Shown piece by piece: positions 28,492 to 37,450 of a DNA stretch of 64,000 nt. Origin of the DNA: Corynebacterium jeikeium (GTDB lineage Bacteria; Actinomycetota; Actinomycetes; Mycobacteriales; Mycobacteriaceae). The translations under genes and the position numbers were made by a program. Within the stretch, counting starts at the first letter, position 1. The number at the start of each line of letters is the position of its first letter. The stretch lies in the NCBI GenBank assembly GCA_003955985.1, contig CP033784.1, forward strand, positions 1,922,001 to 1,986,000. The letters are read 5' to 3'. The notes below the pieces were generated by a model. That model was not told where the DNA came from, searched no databases, and was given only the letters and a program-made list of their open reading frames with translations.

Positions 28492-28515
28492 GTTCTTTCC
28501 GCTTGCCGACGGGCA

Positions 28516-28562
28516 TCCCGCCGCGACCAGCAACCTAGTTTTGCTGGTGGTGGCGGGGTTTG
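28516..28562 (+). terminator. terminator after prs
   Basis: CCCGCCGCGACCAGCAA, a short loop, TTGCTGGTGGTGGCGGG followed by GTTT: a long stem with a few mismatches, 25 bases after the prs stop. Confidence 0.85.
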
Positions 28563-28589
28563 CTGTTTGACCTGTTAGTCCACTACAAT
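28560..28589 (+). promoter_or_regulatory. candidate rplY promoter
   Basis: TTGCTG, 18 bases, TACAAT. It would give a 5' UTR of about 145 bases before the rplY ATG, long for a ribosomal protein gene. No small ORF stands out in it. Confidence 0.35.
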
Positions 28590-28741
28590 TTCTCCGGTAA
28601 GTCTCGGCGAGGGCGGCCACAGTAGGTGGTTGCCGTTATCGACGCGACGCTCGCAGCCCAACTTTTGCGCCCACGGTGGCATGGATGCGGCACGTGCTCG
28701 ACTCGACGACTCAATATCGAATCGTTTAGGAGTCCATTTTC

Positions 28742-29386
28742 ATGGCAAAGCCCAACATCATCAAGATTGATGCTCGTAACCGCACCGAGTTCGGCAAGGG
28801 TGCCGCTCGCCGTGCCCGCGTTGCTGGCGACATCCCGGTTGTCATCTACGGCGCTGACCTGGATGCCCCGAAGCACATCCTCGTTGACACTCTGGATTTC
28901 CACGCTGTCATCCGTAACCACGGTGTCAACGCTGTTCTGGACGTCAACATCGAGGGTGAGTCCCAGCTGTCCATGGTCAAGGCTGTTGACCAGAACCCGC
29001 TGACCCTCGACATCGACCACGCTGACCTGCTCGCCATTCACCGTGACGAGAAGGTTGAGGTTGAGGTTCCGGTCGTTCCGACTGGCGAGCTCGCTCCGGG
29101 TGCCCTGCTCATGCAGGATGCCGAGACCATTCTGGTCAATGCACCGGTTCTGGCTATTCCGGAAGAGATCGAGGTCTCCGTCGAGGGTGCAGAGGTCGGC
29201 ACCATGGTTCACGCCGGCGACGTTACCCTGCCAGAGGGCCTGGTCCTCACCGACGACGCTGACCTGCTCATCTTCAACATCGTCGAGCCGGAGGAGGAGC
29301 CGGCTGGTGACGTCGATGCCGACATCGAGGGCATGGGCGAGGCTGAGACCCCGGATGAGCCGGCTGAGGAAGAGGCTGCTGAGTAA
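28742..29386 (+). CDS. rplY: 50S ribosomal protein L25/general stress protein Ctc
   Basis: This is the 5S rRNA-binding ribosomal protein of 214 residues in its long Ctc form. The N-terminal L25 domain (about 1-95: AKPNIIKIDARNRTEFGKGAARRAR) is joined to a C-terminal beta domain and an acidic Glu/Asp tail (EEEPAGDVDADIEG..) that is common in actinobacteria. AGGAG lies about nine bases upstream of the ATG. The gene lies between prs and pth, with its own terminator. Confidence 0.96.
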   Translation: MAKPNIIKIDARNRTEFGKGAARRARVAGDIPVVIYGADLDAPKHILVDTLDFHAVIRNHGVNAVLDVNIEGESQLSMVKAVDQNPLTLDIDHADLLAIHRDEKVEVEVPVVPTGELAPGALLMQDAETILVNAPVLAIPEEIEVSVEGAEVGTMVHAGDVTLPEGLVLTDDADLLIFNIVEPEEEPAGDVDADIEGMGEAETPDEPAEEEAAE

Positions 29387-29445
29387 TTTCAGCGCTGAAT
29401 AGCTCTAGCTGACTGAGCCAATACAGGCTTTCACGCTTAGCTAAC

Positions 29446-29481
29446 AAAAAAGGGACGGACGCTCTTGTCCGTCCCTTTTTT
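29446..29481. terminator. strong terminator between rplY and pth
   Basis: AAAAAAGGGACGGAC, loop GCTCTT, GTCCGTCCCTTTTTT: a perfect 15-bp stem with a 6-T run. Confidence 0.97.
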
Positions 29482-29530
29482 GCACTCCCCAAAATCAAAA
29501 CACCGTGCACAGTGTGCCAAGATTGAACTC

Positions 29531-30139
29531 ATGAACGCCTCCACCACGCCTCTACTTGTCGTGGGCCTCGGCAACCCTGGGCCCAAATATGAACTCACCC
29601 GCCATAACGTCGGACATCTGGTGCTAGATGAACTAGCTAGCCGGACTTCTCCGATGCCGTCGTCGTTTAGCGTGCACAAGAAGTCCAACGCTGAGATTGT
29701 GCAGACTCGGTTTAAAACCTCCGATGGTGGCGAGCGACAGGTGATTCTGGCTAAACCCCGGACGTACATGAATCTGTCGGGTGGGCCGGTCGCGGCGCTG
29801 GCGAAGTTCTTCAACATCGCACCTACCGACGTCGTGGTGGTCCACGATGAGCTGGATCTGGACCCGGGCGTGGTCCGCCTCAAACGTGGCGGTGGCGAGA
29901 ATGGCCACAATGGGCTGCGTTCGACCTCGAAGTCGTTGGGCACGAAGGACTACATGCGCGTGCGCATTGGCATTGGTCGTCCTCCGGGCCGCCAGGATCC
30001 AGCTGATTATGTGCTGCGCAACTTCAATGCCAAGGAGCGCGAGGAACTCGCTTTCACCCTGCCCACCGCGGCGGAGGCAGTGGAGCTAATCGCCAGCCAC
30101 GGGCTGGAAATTGCTCAGAACCAGGTGCACGGGCGGTAG
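29531..30139 (+). CDS. pth: peptidyl-tRNA hydrolase
   Basis: This enzyme recycles tRNA from prematurely released peptidyl-tRNA. It is 202 residues, full length, with [26 protein letters not shown] (catalytic His in TRHNVG), [39 protein letters not shown] and [18 protein letters not shown]. The start at 29531 directly follows the terminator stem and gives the usual N-terminus. Its last 33 coding bases and the next 11 recur, imperfectly, at 43108-43151 on the far side of the accessory segment. Confidence 0.97.
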   Translation: MNASTTPLLVVGLGNPGPKYELTRHNVGHLVLDELASRTSPMPSSFSVHKKSNAEIVQTRFKTSDGGERQVILAKPRTYMNLSGGPVAALAKFFNIAPTDVVVVHDELDLDPGVVRLKRGGGENGHNGLRSTSKSLGTKDYMRVRIGIGRPPGRQDPADYVLRNFNAKEREELAFTLPTAAEAVELIASHGLEIAQNQVHGR

Positions 30140-30150
30140 CAGATAGAGGC
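30107..30150 (+). repeat. left copy of imperfect direct repeat flanking the accessory segment
   Basis: These 44 bases cover the last ten pth codons, the stop and 11 following bases. They match 43108-43151 at 33 of 44 positions by my alignment, including an identical run CAGAACCAGGT, and the match continues past the stop codon. Confidence 0.75.
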
Positions 30151-30164
30151 AAATGGCAGCAACG

Positions 30165-30214
30165 AGCCCCCTTCCCTCCCAACTTTCACTGGGATGAGAA
30201 AAGGGGGCTATTTT
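30165..30214 (+). terminator. terminator after pth
   Basis: AGCCCCCTT (30165-30173) and AAGGGGGCT (30201-30209) form a 9-bp stem around a loop with its own small CTCCC/GGGA pairing, followed by ATTTT. From here to the next gene at 30369 no convincing gene is seen. Confidence 0.8.
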
Positions 30215-30368
30215 CGCGTTCCCGGGAGCTTCATTCTTTACAGCTCGTCGGTGTTCGTGCTGCTCGGCGTTTTCGTCGGCGGTTTCGCTCTGTCCACCGA
30301 GCGCCTGGCGGTGGGATTCGGGAAGCTGCGGCAGGGCGCCCGTGAGGGCATCAACCAGGTGATGAGGA

Positions 30369-32102
30369 TCAGGCGCCCGGGGAGCTCCCCGTCCGGCACG
30401 CCCACGACTCGGCGTAGCGACCGCCCTTCGCCAGCAATTCATCGTGCGTACCCCGTTCTGCGACCGTCCCGTCCTCTGACAGCACGACGATGAGGTCGGC
30501 ATCGCGGACGGTGTGCAGGCGATGGGCGACGACGATCACGGTGTGATCGCCGCGCAACGCCTCCATCGTGCCGACGATCGCCCGCTCAGTGGCCGCATCC
30601 AGCGAGGATGTCGGCTCGTCGAGAAGCACCACCGGGGAATCCTTCAAAAGCGCCCGGGCGATGGCGAGGCGCTGCCGCTCGCCTCCCGACAGCAGCGTCC
30701 CCTCCTCCCCCACCGGGGTATCCCACCCGGAAGGCAGCAGCTCCACGATGCGGTCCACCCCGGAACGCCGGGCGGCCTCGCGCAAGCGGTCCCCGTCACC
30801 GGGCCCGGAACCGAATTCGGGGTCGGCGAAGACCACGTTGTCCCGCACGGACGCGTCGAAAAGGAACGTCTCCTGGAACACCGGGGTTACCAGCGAGTTC
30901 ACGCCGTCGGTGCCGATCCGAGGCAAGGGCACCCCGCCGATGAGGATCTCCCCCGAGTCCGGATCATGAAAACGCGACAGCAGCCGCATGATCGTCGTCT
31001 TGCCCGCCCCCGACGGTCCCACTACAGCAACCAGCGCCCCTTGAGGCGCACGGAAGCTGACGCCGTCGAGGACCTTCTTCTCCCCGTACCCGAAGCTCAC
31101 GCCACGGAACTCCACGTCATGCCCGTCGGGCAGCTCCGGTGCGGCAGGTTCGGGAAGGGCGGGGATTGCCCGCAGGTCACGCAACGCAGCCAACGTGTTG
31201 CGGCCCGCACCGAAACCGCCGGACAACGCTCCCGCCGTGGTGATCGGTCCGGTGAACTGGACGACCACGATGAGCATTGGCGCCAAATGCGCCGGCGCCA
31301 TCCCGCCCGTCGCGGCGACTGCCACGGCGACGATTACCGCCGCCGTGAACACCGCATGGACGACCGAACTCAACCGTCCGATGGCCGCCCCCTGCGTCGA
31401 CGTCGCCTTCGCGAACGCATCGTGTTGGGCCCGGATCGCCTCATCCACCATCGCGTCCGCCGCCGAACCGTCGCTCGCGGCGCGAATCGCCTGCTGGCAG
31501 CGGGTGAACTCGATCAGCCTGCCGGAGACGGCAGCGACGGCGTCAGCATGCGCTTCGTCCGACTCCCCGCCGACCCGGCCAATGGCCCGGTAGGCGAAGA
31601 AGATCACCGGCGCCGACGCGACGAGAACCAAACCGACGCGCCAATCCACCGCCAGAATTCCGAAGGCGATGACGGTCGGCGCAACCACCGCGGCGATGAC
31701 AGGCCGCAGGATCACGTGCGGCACGGACGCCGCAAACGCGATACCCGACGACGCCATCTCCGAAAAGCGGCCGGCCGTGGACTTGGTGACGTACCCGAGT
31801 GGCAACGTCAGCACGCGTTCGCCCAGGGAACGCAGCAGGGACGACAGCACCGCTGCGGAATTCGCCCTGCCGACCGTCCCCGCGGCGAGAGACAGCACCG
31901 CATGGGCGGCCGCGAGGCCGGCGATGACGCCGGTGAAACGCCACGCCGTCGCATCATCTCCCTCGGCCAGAGCCGACAGCAGCGGCAGCAGCGCGACGAA
32001 CGCCGCTCCCTGGGCCAGCGCGGCAAGCGCGGCCAACGCAATGAGCCACGCCAGCGTCATTCTCGAGCGCCGATCCGTCATCGACCATAAGTCCCGAATC
32101 AT
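30369..32102 (-). CDS. fused ABC transporter (TMD-NBD), second of a pair
   Basis: 577 residues: about six transmembrane helices (1-300) and a C-terminal ATPase with VAVVGPSGAGKTTIMRLLS (Walker A), LLSGGERQRLAIARAL (signature) and VVLLDEPTSSLD (Walker B). With the preceding gene it forms a likely heterodimer of the YbtP/YbtQ or IrtA/IrtB type, exporter-fold proteins that in known cases import ferric siderophores. Its ATG overlaps the stop of the partner (ATGA), implying fixed stoichiometry. Export of a lipid or peptide remains possible. It is the last gene of the segment's operon. Confidence 0.88.
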   Translation of the reverse strand: MIRDLWSMTDRRSRMTLAWLIALAALAALAQGAAFVALLPLLSALAEGDDATAWRFTGVIAGLAAAHAVLSLAAGTVGRANSAAVLSSLLRSLGERVLTLPLGYVTKSTAGRFSEMASSGIAFAASVPHVILRPVIAAVVAPTVIAFGILAVDWRVGLVLVASAPVIFFAYRAIGRVGGESDEAHADAVAAVSGRLIEFTRCQQAIRAASDGSAADAMVDEAIRAQHDAFAKATSTQGAAIGRLSSVVHAVFTAAVIVAVAVAATGGMAPAHLAPMLIVVVQFTGPITTAGALSGGFGAGRNTLAALRDLRAIPALPEPAAPELPDGHDVEFRGVSFGYGEKKVLDGVSFRAPQGALVAVVGPSGAGKTTIMRLLSRFHDPDSGEILIGGVPLPRIGTDGVNSLVTPVFQETFLFDASVRDNVVFADPEFGSGPGDGDRLREAARRSGVDRIVELLPSGWDTPVGEEGTLLSGGERQRLAIARALLKDSPVVLLDEPTSSLDAATERAIVGTMEALRGDHTVIVVAHRLHTVRDADLIVVLSEDGTVAERGTHDELLAKGGRYAESWACRTGSSPGA

Positions 32103-33877
32103 CGGTTCCCCGCCTTTTCATCGTCTGATTCAGTGCCCCGCGGGGCGGATGGTTCGTCGTCGAGCGCGAACGCGCGCCACAAATCCCGGTAGCGGCCACC
32201 GCGCGCAAGCAACTCGTCGTGGGTACCCGCCTCCGCGACCGCTCCCCCATCGAGAACGAGGATGCGGTCGGCGTTGCGGATCGTGCTCAACCTGTGCGCG
32301 ATCACAATCACCGTCCGCGAACGGGCCAAACGCTCGATTGCGGACTGGATGAGGGCCTCGGAAGCCGGATCCGCGTAAGCGGTTGCCTCGTCGAAGATGA
32401 GCACCGTCGCGTCCGTGACGATCGACCTCGCGATGGCCACGCGCTGCGCCTCGCCACCGGAAAAGGTCACGTCGACGTTGACCACCGAATCCAGGCGCTT
32501 CGGCAGCGCCTCGATGACCGCATCGAGGTTCGCGAGCTTCGCGGCCGCCATGATTTCGCCGTCAGTGGCGTCTCTCCTGGCCAGCCGGATGTTCTCCCGC
32601 AACGGCAGCGTGAGCAACTGCGGATCTTGGAACACCACCGACACCGAGCGGTGCACGTCGCGCACGGCGATGTCGCGAAGATCGACACCGCCCAGCAGCA
32701 CCGAGCCTTCAACGGGGTCGTAGAAACGCGCCAACAGCCGGGCGACGGTGGACTTTCCGGAACCGGAGGACCCCACTAGCGCAGTGAGGGTCCCCGGTTC
32801 GAACGTCGCGGACATCCCGTCGAGGACCCGCGGCCCATCGCCGTAGGAGAAGACCAGGTTCCGGACCTCGAGCGTGCCTCCGCGCGCGGGCACCGGATCG
32901 GCGGGCTCGGCAATCGGCGGCGTGCCCAGCACCTCCGCGATGGACTTCAGGGCGGCGATCCCCGCGATGATGGGTTCGGAGTTCATGGCCACCCGCACGA
33001 TCGCCGCGGAGAGTCCGAGGCCGAGAACCAGCCCGGCGACGAGACCCTCCGGTGTGCCGTCCGCGGCGTCCCTCAGAGCGAGGCCGGCGCCGCACACCAC
33101 TGCGAGGACCGTGATCGGAGACGTCACCACGTCGATGAGCCCAAGATAGATGTTCGACTGCCGGGACCAGGCGGACCACGCGCGGACGAACGACGACGCC
33201 GCGGCATCGTAGCGGCCCGAGCCCTGGTTGGCGCGTCCGAAGGACTTCATCACCGGGATGCCGCGCACCAACTCGATAACCGCGGCCGTCACTCCTTCGG
33301 AGGCTCGCTCGTAGTCGCGCTGAAGGCCGGCGCCACGCGACATCATTACGCCCATCAGGGCGAAGGTGACCAGCACCGGGACGACCGCCACCGCCGCGAT
33401 CCGCCAATCCACCGCGACGAGCGCGATGAGGGAAAGCAGGGGAACCAGCACCGCCACCACGGTCTCACCGACGGTGTGGCCCATGAGCTGGTGGACAGCC
33501 GCGACGTCCTTCTCAACCGACCCGATGATTCCCGACGAGCGCCGGGCGTCCAGCCAGCCCAGCGGCAACTTCCGGATTTGGGCGACCAGCCGGTGCCGGA
33601 GGTGGAGCTGCAGGTCGTTATCCGCCCGGTGCGAGAGCATGCCGGCGGCGCCGTCCGCGGCCATGCGCACCGTTGCGGCGACGACGATGACAGCCACGGC
33701 CAACCACGTCCGATGCTCCGGGGCCTCCGGGTACGTCATCGCGATGTCGATGATGCCGACCAGCGAAGCGACGGTAGCCACCGACGACAGGACGGATAAC
33801 GCGACCACCGCACGCATCCGGGTCCGGATCGGGGCGAGCAGCGACCACGGGCCTACGATCCCGTCCACGGCGCTCAC
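32099..33877 (-). CDS. fused ABC transporter (TMD-NBD), first of a pair
   Basis: 592 residues if it starts at the GTG at 33877, which overlaps the methyltransferase stop (GTGA). Six predicted transmembrane helices are followed by an ATPase domain with LTALVGSSGSGKSTVARLLA (Walker A), FSGGEAQRVAIARSI (signature) and VLIFDEATAYADPASE (Walker B). ADPASE in place of the usual LDxxTE occurs in the YbtP/IrtA-like group. No N-terminal siderophore-interacting (reductase) domain is present, so it is not a full IrtA. The far upstream in-frame region encodes Arg-rich sequence and is not part of the gene. Confidence 0.87.
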   Translation of the reverse strand: MSAVDGIVGPWSLLAPIRTRMRAVVALSVLSSVATVASLVGIIDIAMTYPEAPEHRTWLAVAVIVVAATVRMAADGAAGMLSHRADNDLQLHLRHRLVAQIRKLPLGWLDARRSSGIIGSVEKDVAAVHQLMGHTVGETVVAVLVPLLSLIALVAVDWRIAAVAVVPVLVTFALMGVMMSRGAGLQRDYERASEGVTAAVIELVRGIPVMKSFGRANQGSGRYDAAASSFVRAWSAWSRQSNIYLGLIDVVTSPITVLAVVCGAGLALRDAADGTPEGLVAGLVLGLGLSAAIVRVAMNSEPIIAGIAALKSIAEVLGTPPIAEPADPVPARGGTLEVRNLVFSYGDGPRVLDGMSATFEPGTLTALVGSSGSGKSTVARLLARFYDPVEGSVLLGGVDLRDIAVRDVHRSVSVVFQDPQLLTLPLRENIRLARRDATDGEIMAAAKLANLDAVIEALPKRLDSVVNVDVTFSGGEAQRVAIARSIVTDATVLIFDEATAYADPASEALIQSAIERLARSRTVIVIAHRLSTIRNADRILVLDGGAVAEAGTHDELLARGGRYRDLWRAFALDDEPSAPRGTESDDEKAGNR

Positions 33878-34668
33878 TTGCCCGCCTCCCCGATCGCGCT
33901 TTTCTTCGTGAGAGTGCAGAAGTACACCATGCCGGCGTGTGAGGCTCCGCCCAGCTTCAGCCCGTTGGCTTCGGCGAGGTCCTCGAGCTCGCTGCCCCGG
34001 AACACCCGGTGGCCCATCTTCGCCATGACGGCCATGTCGACCCGCTCGTTCACGTCGGGATCCTCGGCGAACGTCTGCACGTAAGCGATGCCGCCGTCGG
34101 CGAGCAGCCCGGCGACCCTGCCGAGCGCGGCACCCGCATCCTTCATTTGGTGGAGCGCGCCGCACACCCAGATTTCATCGGTCCTGCCGGGCTCTCCCGC
34201 GAGCGGCGCGAGGACGTCGGCGACGTGGAATTCCGTCCGGGCCCCGAGCCCTTCGACGGCGGCGCGTTCGCGGGCGATGCGGATCGCATTGGGCGACAGG
34301 TCGTAGCCGACGATGTTCGCCCTGCGATAGCGAGGCTCGGCGGCGAGCATGCGGGCGAGCCACCCGGTTCCGCAACCGAGGTCGAGAACCCGGGCCGGCG
34401 CATCCGGCCCGGGATCCAGCGCACGGAGCTTCCGATACACGGCGGCGGCGTCCATCGGTTCACGCGCATAGCGGCTGAGGAACCTCGGCTGGACCTTGTC
34501 CTCGTAGGCCGCGAGGAGTCTGCGGTTGTTCTGGACGATCTGGGCAATCGACTTCATCTGGTTCTGTCTCCGGGGTGTGTGGGCCGCGTCCACGCGGCGG
34601 TTTCGGGTTAGGTGCTTGGGTTCGCGGGCCGTCGTCGGCGGCGGCGCCCCCGTGGACGTGCCAGTCAT
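33874..34668 (-). CDS. class I SAM-dependent methyltransferase
   Basis: The domain starts at about residue 38 with MKSIAQIVQNNRRLLAAYEDKVQPRF; motif I is RVLDLGCGTGWLARMLAAEP and post-I NIVGYDLSPNAIRIARERA. The ATG at 34668 is preferred because it has GGGGGAG six bases upstream and overlaps the permease stop; it gives 264 residues with a Pro/Thr/Arg-rich N-terminal extension. A start at 34557 (227 residues, GGAG ten bases upstream) is the alternative. Small-molecule O-, N- or C-methylation is likely given the cluster; the substrate is unknown. Confidence 0.82.
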   Translation of the reverse strand: MTGTSTGAPPPTTAREPKHLTRNRRVDAAHTPRRQNQMKSIAQIVQNNRRLLAAYEDKVQPRFLSRYAREPMDAAAVYRKLRALDPGPDAPARVLDLGCGTGWLARMLAAEPRYRRANIVGYDLSPNAIRIARERAAVEGLGARTEFHVADVLAPLAGEPGRTDEIWVCGALHQMKDAGAALGRVAGLLADGGIAYVQTFAEDPDVNERVDMAVMAKMGHRVFRGSELEDLAEANGLKLGGASHAGMVYFCTLTKKSAIGEAGK

Positions 34669-35402
34669 GCAGACTCCCCCGGCCTCGTTTTCACGGCGAT
34701 GCCCCACGCCGCGAGCACGGCGATGCCTAAGAACCAGGCCGCGCAGACCACCAGACCCGCAGCCCCGGTGCCGTTGACGGCCTCGCCGGCCGCGGATACG
34801 GGGGTGTGCCCGGCGATTCCGCGCAGGAGGGGACGGAAGTGGTCGGCGGGCATGAGCACCGTGTTGACGAACATCGCAACGATGATTAACGGGATGAGGG
34901 CCACGGAACCCTGGGGGCTGGTGATGGAGAACGCGATGTACGTGCCGGTGCATGCGGCCGCCGCGGCAACCATCGCCCCGGTCACCGCGATCCTCCACCA
35001 CCAGGACACCTCCGGGGGGCCGTCGGAAAGCAAGGCGGCCACCGCCGCGACGACGGCCGTCATCGCCATGATCCGGATGAACTCGGCAATGATCCGTGCG
35101 GCCGGCACGGCCGCGTACGGTGACGGCATGGTGATTAACCGCTCGTGGAAGCCATTGCTGCGTTCAACGAACACGGTGGACGATCCCGTGATGGCCAGGA
35201 TGAACGCCCACGCCGTCACGACCAGGATGACCGCGTTCCGGAGTTCGAACTCTCCGGTGAGCTGCCTGACCAGGCTACCGAACATGCGGTTGACGATGAA
35301 CAGGTACACGAGCGGAGCAATGAACGTCATGAACCAGAAGTCGGGGCGCCGCAGCCAAATGTGGGCGATGCGCCGCAGATGCACGAAGATGGCGCGGATC
35401 AT
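34665..35402 (-). CDS. ABC-2 type permease, DrrC-like
   Basis: 245 residues with six hydrophobic segments. IWLRRPDFWFMTFIAPLVYLFIVNRMFG at the start and the conserved FVERSNGFHERLITMP loop are typical of the DrrB/DrrC exporter family. GAGGAG lies six bases before the ATG, which overlaps the upstream permease stop. With the next two genes it makes an exporter of one ATPase and two permeases, the arrangement used for daunorubicin and for mycobacterial phthiocerol lipids. Confidence 0.83.
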   Translation of the reverse strand: MIRAIFVHLRRIAHIWLRRPDFWFMTFIAPLVYLFIVNRMFGSLVRQLTGEFELRNAVILVVTAWAFILAITGSSTVFVERSNGFHERLITMPSPYAAVPAARIIAEFIRIMAMTAVVAAVAALLSDGPPEVSWWWRIAVTGAMVAAAAACTGTYIAFSITSPQGSVALIPLIIVAMFVNTVLMPADHFRPLLRGIAGHTPVSAAGEAVNGTGAAGLVVCAAWFLGIAVLAAWGIAVKTRPGESA

Positions 35403-36151
35403 GATTCGCTCCTCGAGGTGAACCGGCGGATGAACAGGACGATTCCGGCGACCACCGCAACACCGAGCCACAGGGCTGCCTCTTCCCCGGCGCTATCCGG
35501 GAAGGCGTCCGGGGACGCCGCCCTGATCACCTCGATCATCGGCGAAAACGGCATGTGACGTACGACGTCGCGCAGGGAGCCGTCCAAAGCGGTCGCCGGA
35601 ATGAACGCGGTGGAGAACATGAGCAGCAGCATTTCCAACGCCTGGATCGATGAGGCCGTCGACACCGGGGCGGGCACCATCAGAATCACCCCGTCCGTGA
35701 CCAGGGACAGGACCGCCGCGGCGAGCAGCGACCACAGGACAGTCCACGCGACGTCACCGACAGCCATGTCGAGGCCGCAGGCCCACGCGACGACCAGCAG
35801 CGCCGCGATCGACGCGGACATCCGCAGCACATCGGTGGCGAGCCTGCCGGCGACATAGCCGCCTGTGGCCCCGGGCAACACGCGCACGCGGTCAACGAGC
35901 CCGGATTCGACGTCCTGTCCCACCGCCATCGCCGACGCCGCGGCAGTGAACATCGCCGCCTGGAACAGGCAGCCGCCGAGCACGAAACGCAGGTACCCGA
36001 AGCCGGATTGCCCCGCCGAGTACCCAAACACCGCGTACAGGCACAGCAGGAAGAGGGGCGGAACTACGAACATGGAGATCAGCGACGCGGTGTTGCGTCG
36101 CAACAGCAGCAGATCCCGACGGAGAAACGCCGCGACCGACGTCGCACTCAT
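35399..36151 (-). CDS. ABC-2 type permease, DrrB-like
   Basis: 250 residues with about six transmembrane helices; AFLRRDLLLLRRNTASLISMFVVPPLFLLCLYAVFG and the amphipathic GQDVESGLVDRVRVLPGAT loop, where ABC-2 permeases touch their ATPase, are present. Its ATG overlaps the ATPase stop (ATGA) and its stop overlaps the next permease start. It is the likely partner of that permease in a heterodimer. Confidence 0.85.
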   Translation of the reverse strand: MSATSVAAFLRRDLLLLRRNTASLISMFVVPPLFLLCLYAVFGYSAGQSGFGYLRFVLGGCLFQAAMFTAAASAMAVGQDVESGLVDRVRVLPGATGGYVAGRLATDVLRMSASIAALLVVAWACGLDMAVGDVAWTVLWSLLAAAVLSLVTDGVILMVPAPVSTASSIQALEMLLLMFSTAFIPATALDGSLRDVVRHMPFSPMIEVIRAASPDAFPDSAGEEAALWLGVAVVAGIVLFIRRFTSRSES

Positions 36152-37167
36152 CGCGCCGCACCCCCTGCGTTCATCGATATGAACACCTCGTTGAGGGTGG
36201 GCGGCGACACGCTCAGCGAATCCGGCGACGCTTCCGAGGCCTCCATCGCCTGCGCCACCGCCTCGAGGACCCGCGGTCCGGGGTCGACGTCGAGGGACAC
36301 CGACTTCCCCGCGACGCGGGCGCCGTCTAGGCACGTTCCCCCGAGGCAGCGGGCGAACGCCTCCGCCTCGGCGGCGGTGGCGAAGGACACGCGGAGCACG
36401 TGCGACCCGAAGTCGCGACGCAATTCCTCCGGCGTTCCGCTGGCGACGATGCGGCGATCCTTGAGCAGATGGACGTGGTCGGCCAGCGCCTCCGCCTCTT
36501 CCAGGTACTGGGTGGTCAGCACCAGGGTCATTCCGTCGTCACGCAGTTGCCGGATGAAGCCCCACAGCTCTTCGCGGCTGACAGGGTCCAGCCCCGTCGT
36601 GGGTTCGTCGAGGAACAGCAGCCTGGGCACGACGCACAGCGACGCGGCGATGTCGAGACGGCGCCGCATGCCACCCGAATAGGCCGACGCCAGCGTCGAG
36701 GCACTGTCCGCGAGTGAGAATTGCGCGAGCAGTTCCGTCGCGCGGGCGGCCGCGGCGGCGCGGTCGAGTCCGCGCAGCCGCCCGAAGAACTCCAGGTTCT
36801 CCCGGCCGGTGAGGTTCTCGTCGATCGCCGCGAATTGGCCGGTGGTGGCAATGTCGGCGCGCACGCCCGCCGGGTCCTCTTTCACATCGCGCGAGAAGAT
36901 GCTCACCTCGCCGGAGTCGGCGGTGATGAGCGTCGACAGGATTCGGATGAGGGTGGTCTTGCCTGCACCGTTGTGGCCGAGGAACGACACGATCGCCCCG
37001 GCGGGCACGGTAAAACTCACGCCGTCGAGCACATGCTTGCGCATCCGGGCGCCGCGCTTTCCCTTGCGCCCGCCGTCCGGCGGGGTGCCCGCTTTGCCCG
37101 CAATCGGGTAGCTCTTCGTGAGGTCGCGGACGACGATCGCCGCACCTCGTTCAGCTTGATCCGTCAT
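36148..37167 (-). CDS. ABC transporter ATPase, DrrA-like
   Basis: A 339-residue ATPase: IVSFLGHNGAGKTTLIRILSTL (Walker A), SAYSGGMRRRLDIAASL (signature), LLFLDEPTTGLDP (Walker B), TTQYLEEAEALADHV (H-loop region differs, as usual in the DAN/DrrA group). The C-terminal extension after the ATPase (about 230-339) is the DrrA-type regulatory domain. Its ATG overlaps the stop of the reductase remnant upstream, so it was once translated together with that enzyme. Confidence 0.9.
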   Translation of the reverse strand: MTDQAERGAAIVVRDLTKSYPIAGKAGTPPDGGRKGKRGARMRKHVLDGVSFTVPAGAIVSFLGHNGAGKTTLIRILSTLITADSGEVSIFSRDVKEDPAGVRADIATTGQFAAIDENLTGRENLEFFGRLRGLDRAAAAARATELLAQFSLADSASTLASAYSGGMRRRLDIAASLCVVPRLLFLDEPTTGLDPVSREELWGFIRQLRDDGMTLVLTTQYLEEAEALADHVHLLKDRRIVASGTPEELRRDFGSHVLRVSFATAAEAEAFARCLGGTCLDGARVAGKSVSLDVDPGPRVLEAVAQAMEASEASPDSLSVSPPTLNEVFISMNAGGAAR

Positions 37168-37450
37168 CGTTTCCCCTTTTCTTTGGTATCGCAGTGGGCC
37201 GCTGTCGGCAGCGGCCCCGTGGTCGGGTTGTCATGCGGCACCTCGATATGGATGCCCGCATCGCGGGCGAAGGCGAGGACCGGTTCGAGGAGCCGGGGGT
37301 GGCCGACGAGATCCCGGCACCCCGGCGCGACCGGCTTCCCCGCGACCGCCACAACGGTGGCGGCAGCAATCGCCGCGGTCATTTTGTAGGAACCCGGGCC
37401 AGTCGCCCGGACGACGGTCGTCTCGGCCGGTGCCTGGTCACGGCCTCGAA
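37164..37450 (-). pseudogene. C-terminal remnant of a saccharopine-dehydrogenase-like reductase
   Basis: The frame ending at 37164 reads ..RGRDQAPAETTVVRATGPGSYKMTAAIAAATVVAVAGKPVAPG.. then a short C-terminus. A strand, then GPxxYKMTAA starting a helix, then a small-residue helix is how saccharopine-dehydrogenase-like reductases end, including the trans-acting enoyl reductase of the mycobacterial phthiocerol locus. The Rossmann domain and most of the protein are missing. Upstream the frame runs into the acyl-AMP ligase fragment out of phase. An ATG at 37382 could still give a 72-residue peptide. The family call is moderate. Confidence 0.5.

Noticed and set aside
27373..28620. 415-codon minus-strand frame opposite prs
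   Set aside because: The plus strand encodes an intact PRPP synthase; the antisense frame shows no recognisable domain.
30194..30493. short plus-strand frame between pth and the ABC transporter
   Set aside because: It begins inside the pth terminator, runs into the ABC gene antisense and has no good start or motif.
30513..32090. 525-codon plus-strand frame opposite an ABC transporter
   Set aside because: Arg/Gln/His-rich low-complexity translation without motifs, antisense to intact Walker and signature motifs.
32099..34165. longer N-terminus for the first ABC half-transporter
   Set aside because: The extra about 95 residues are Arg/Gly-rich and antisense-like, and overlap the methyltransferase; the GTG overlapping its stop is a better start.
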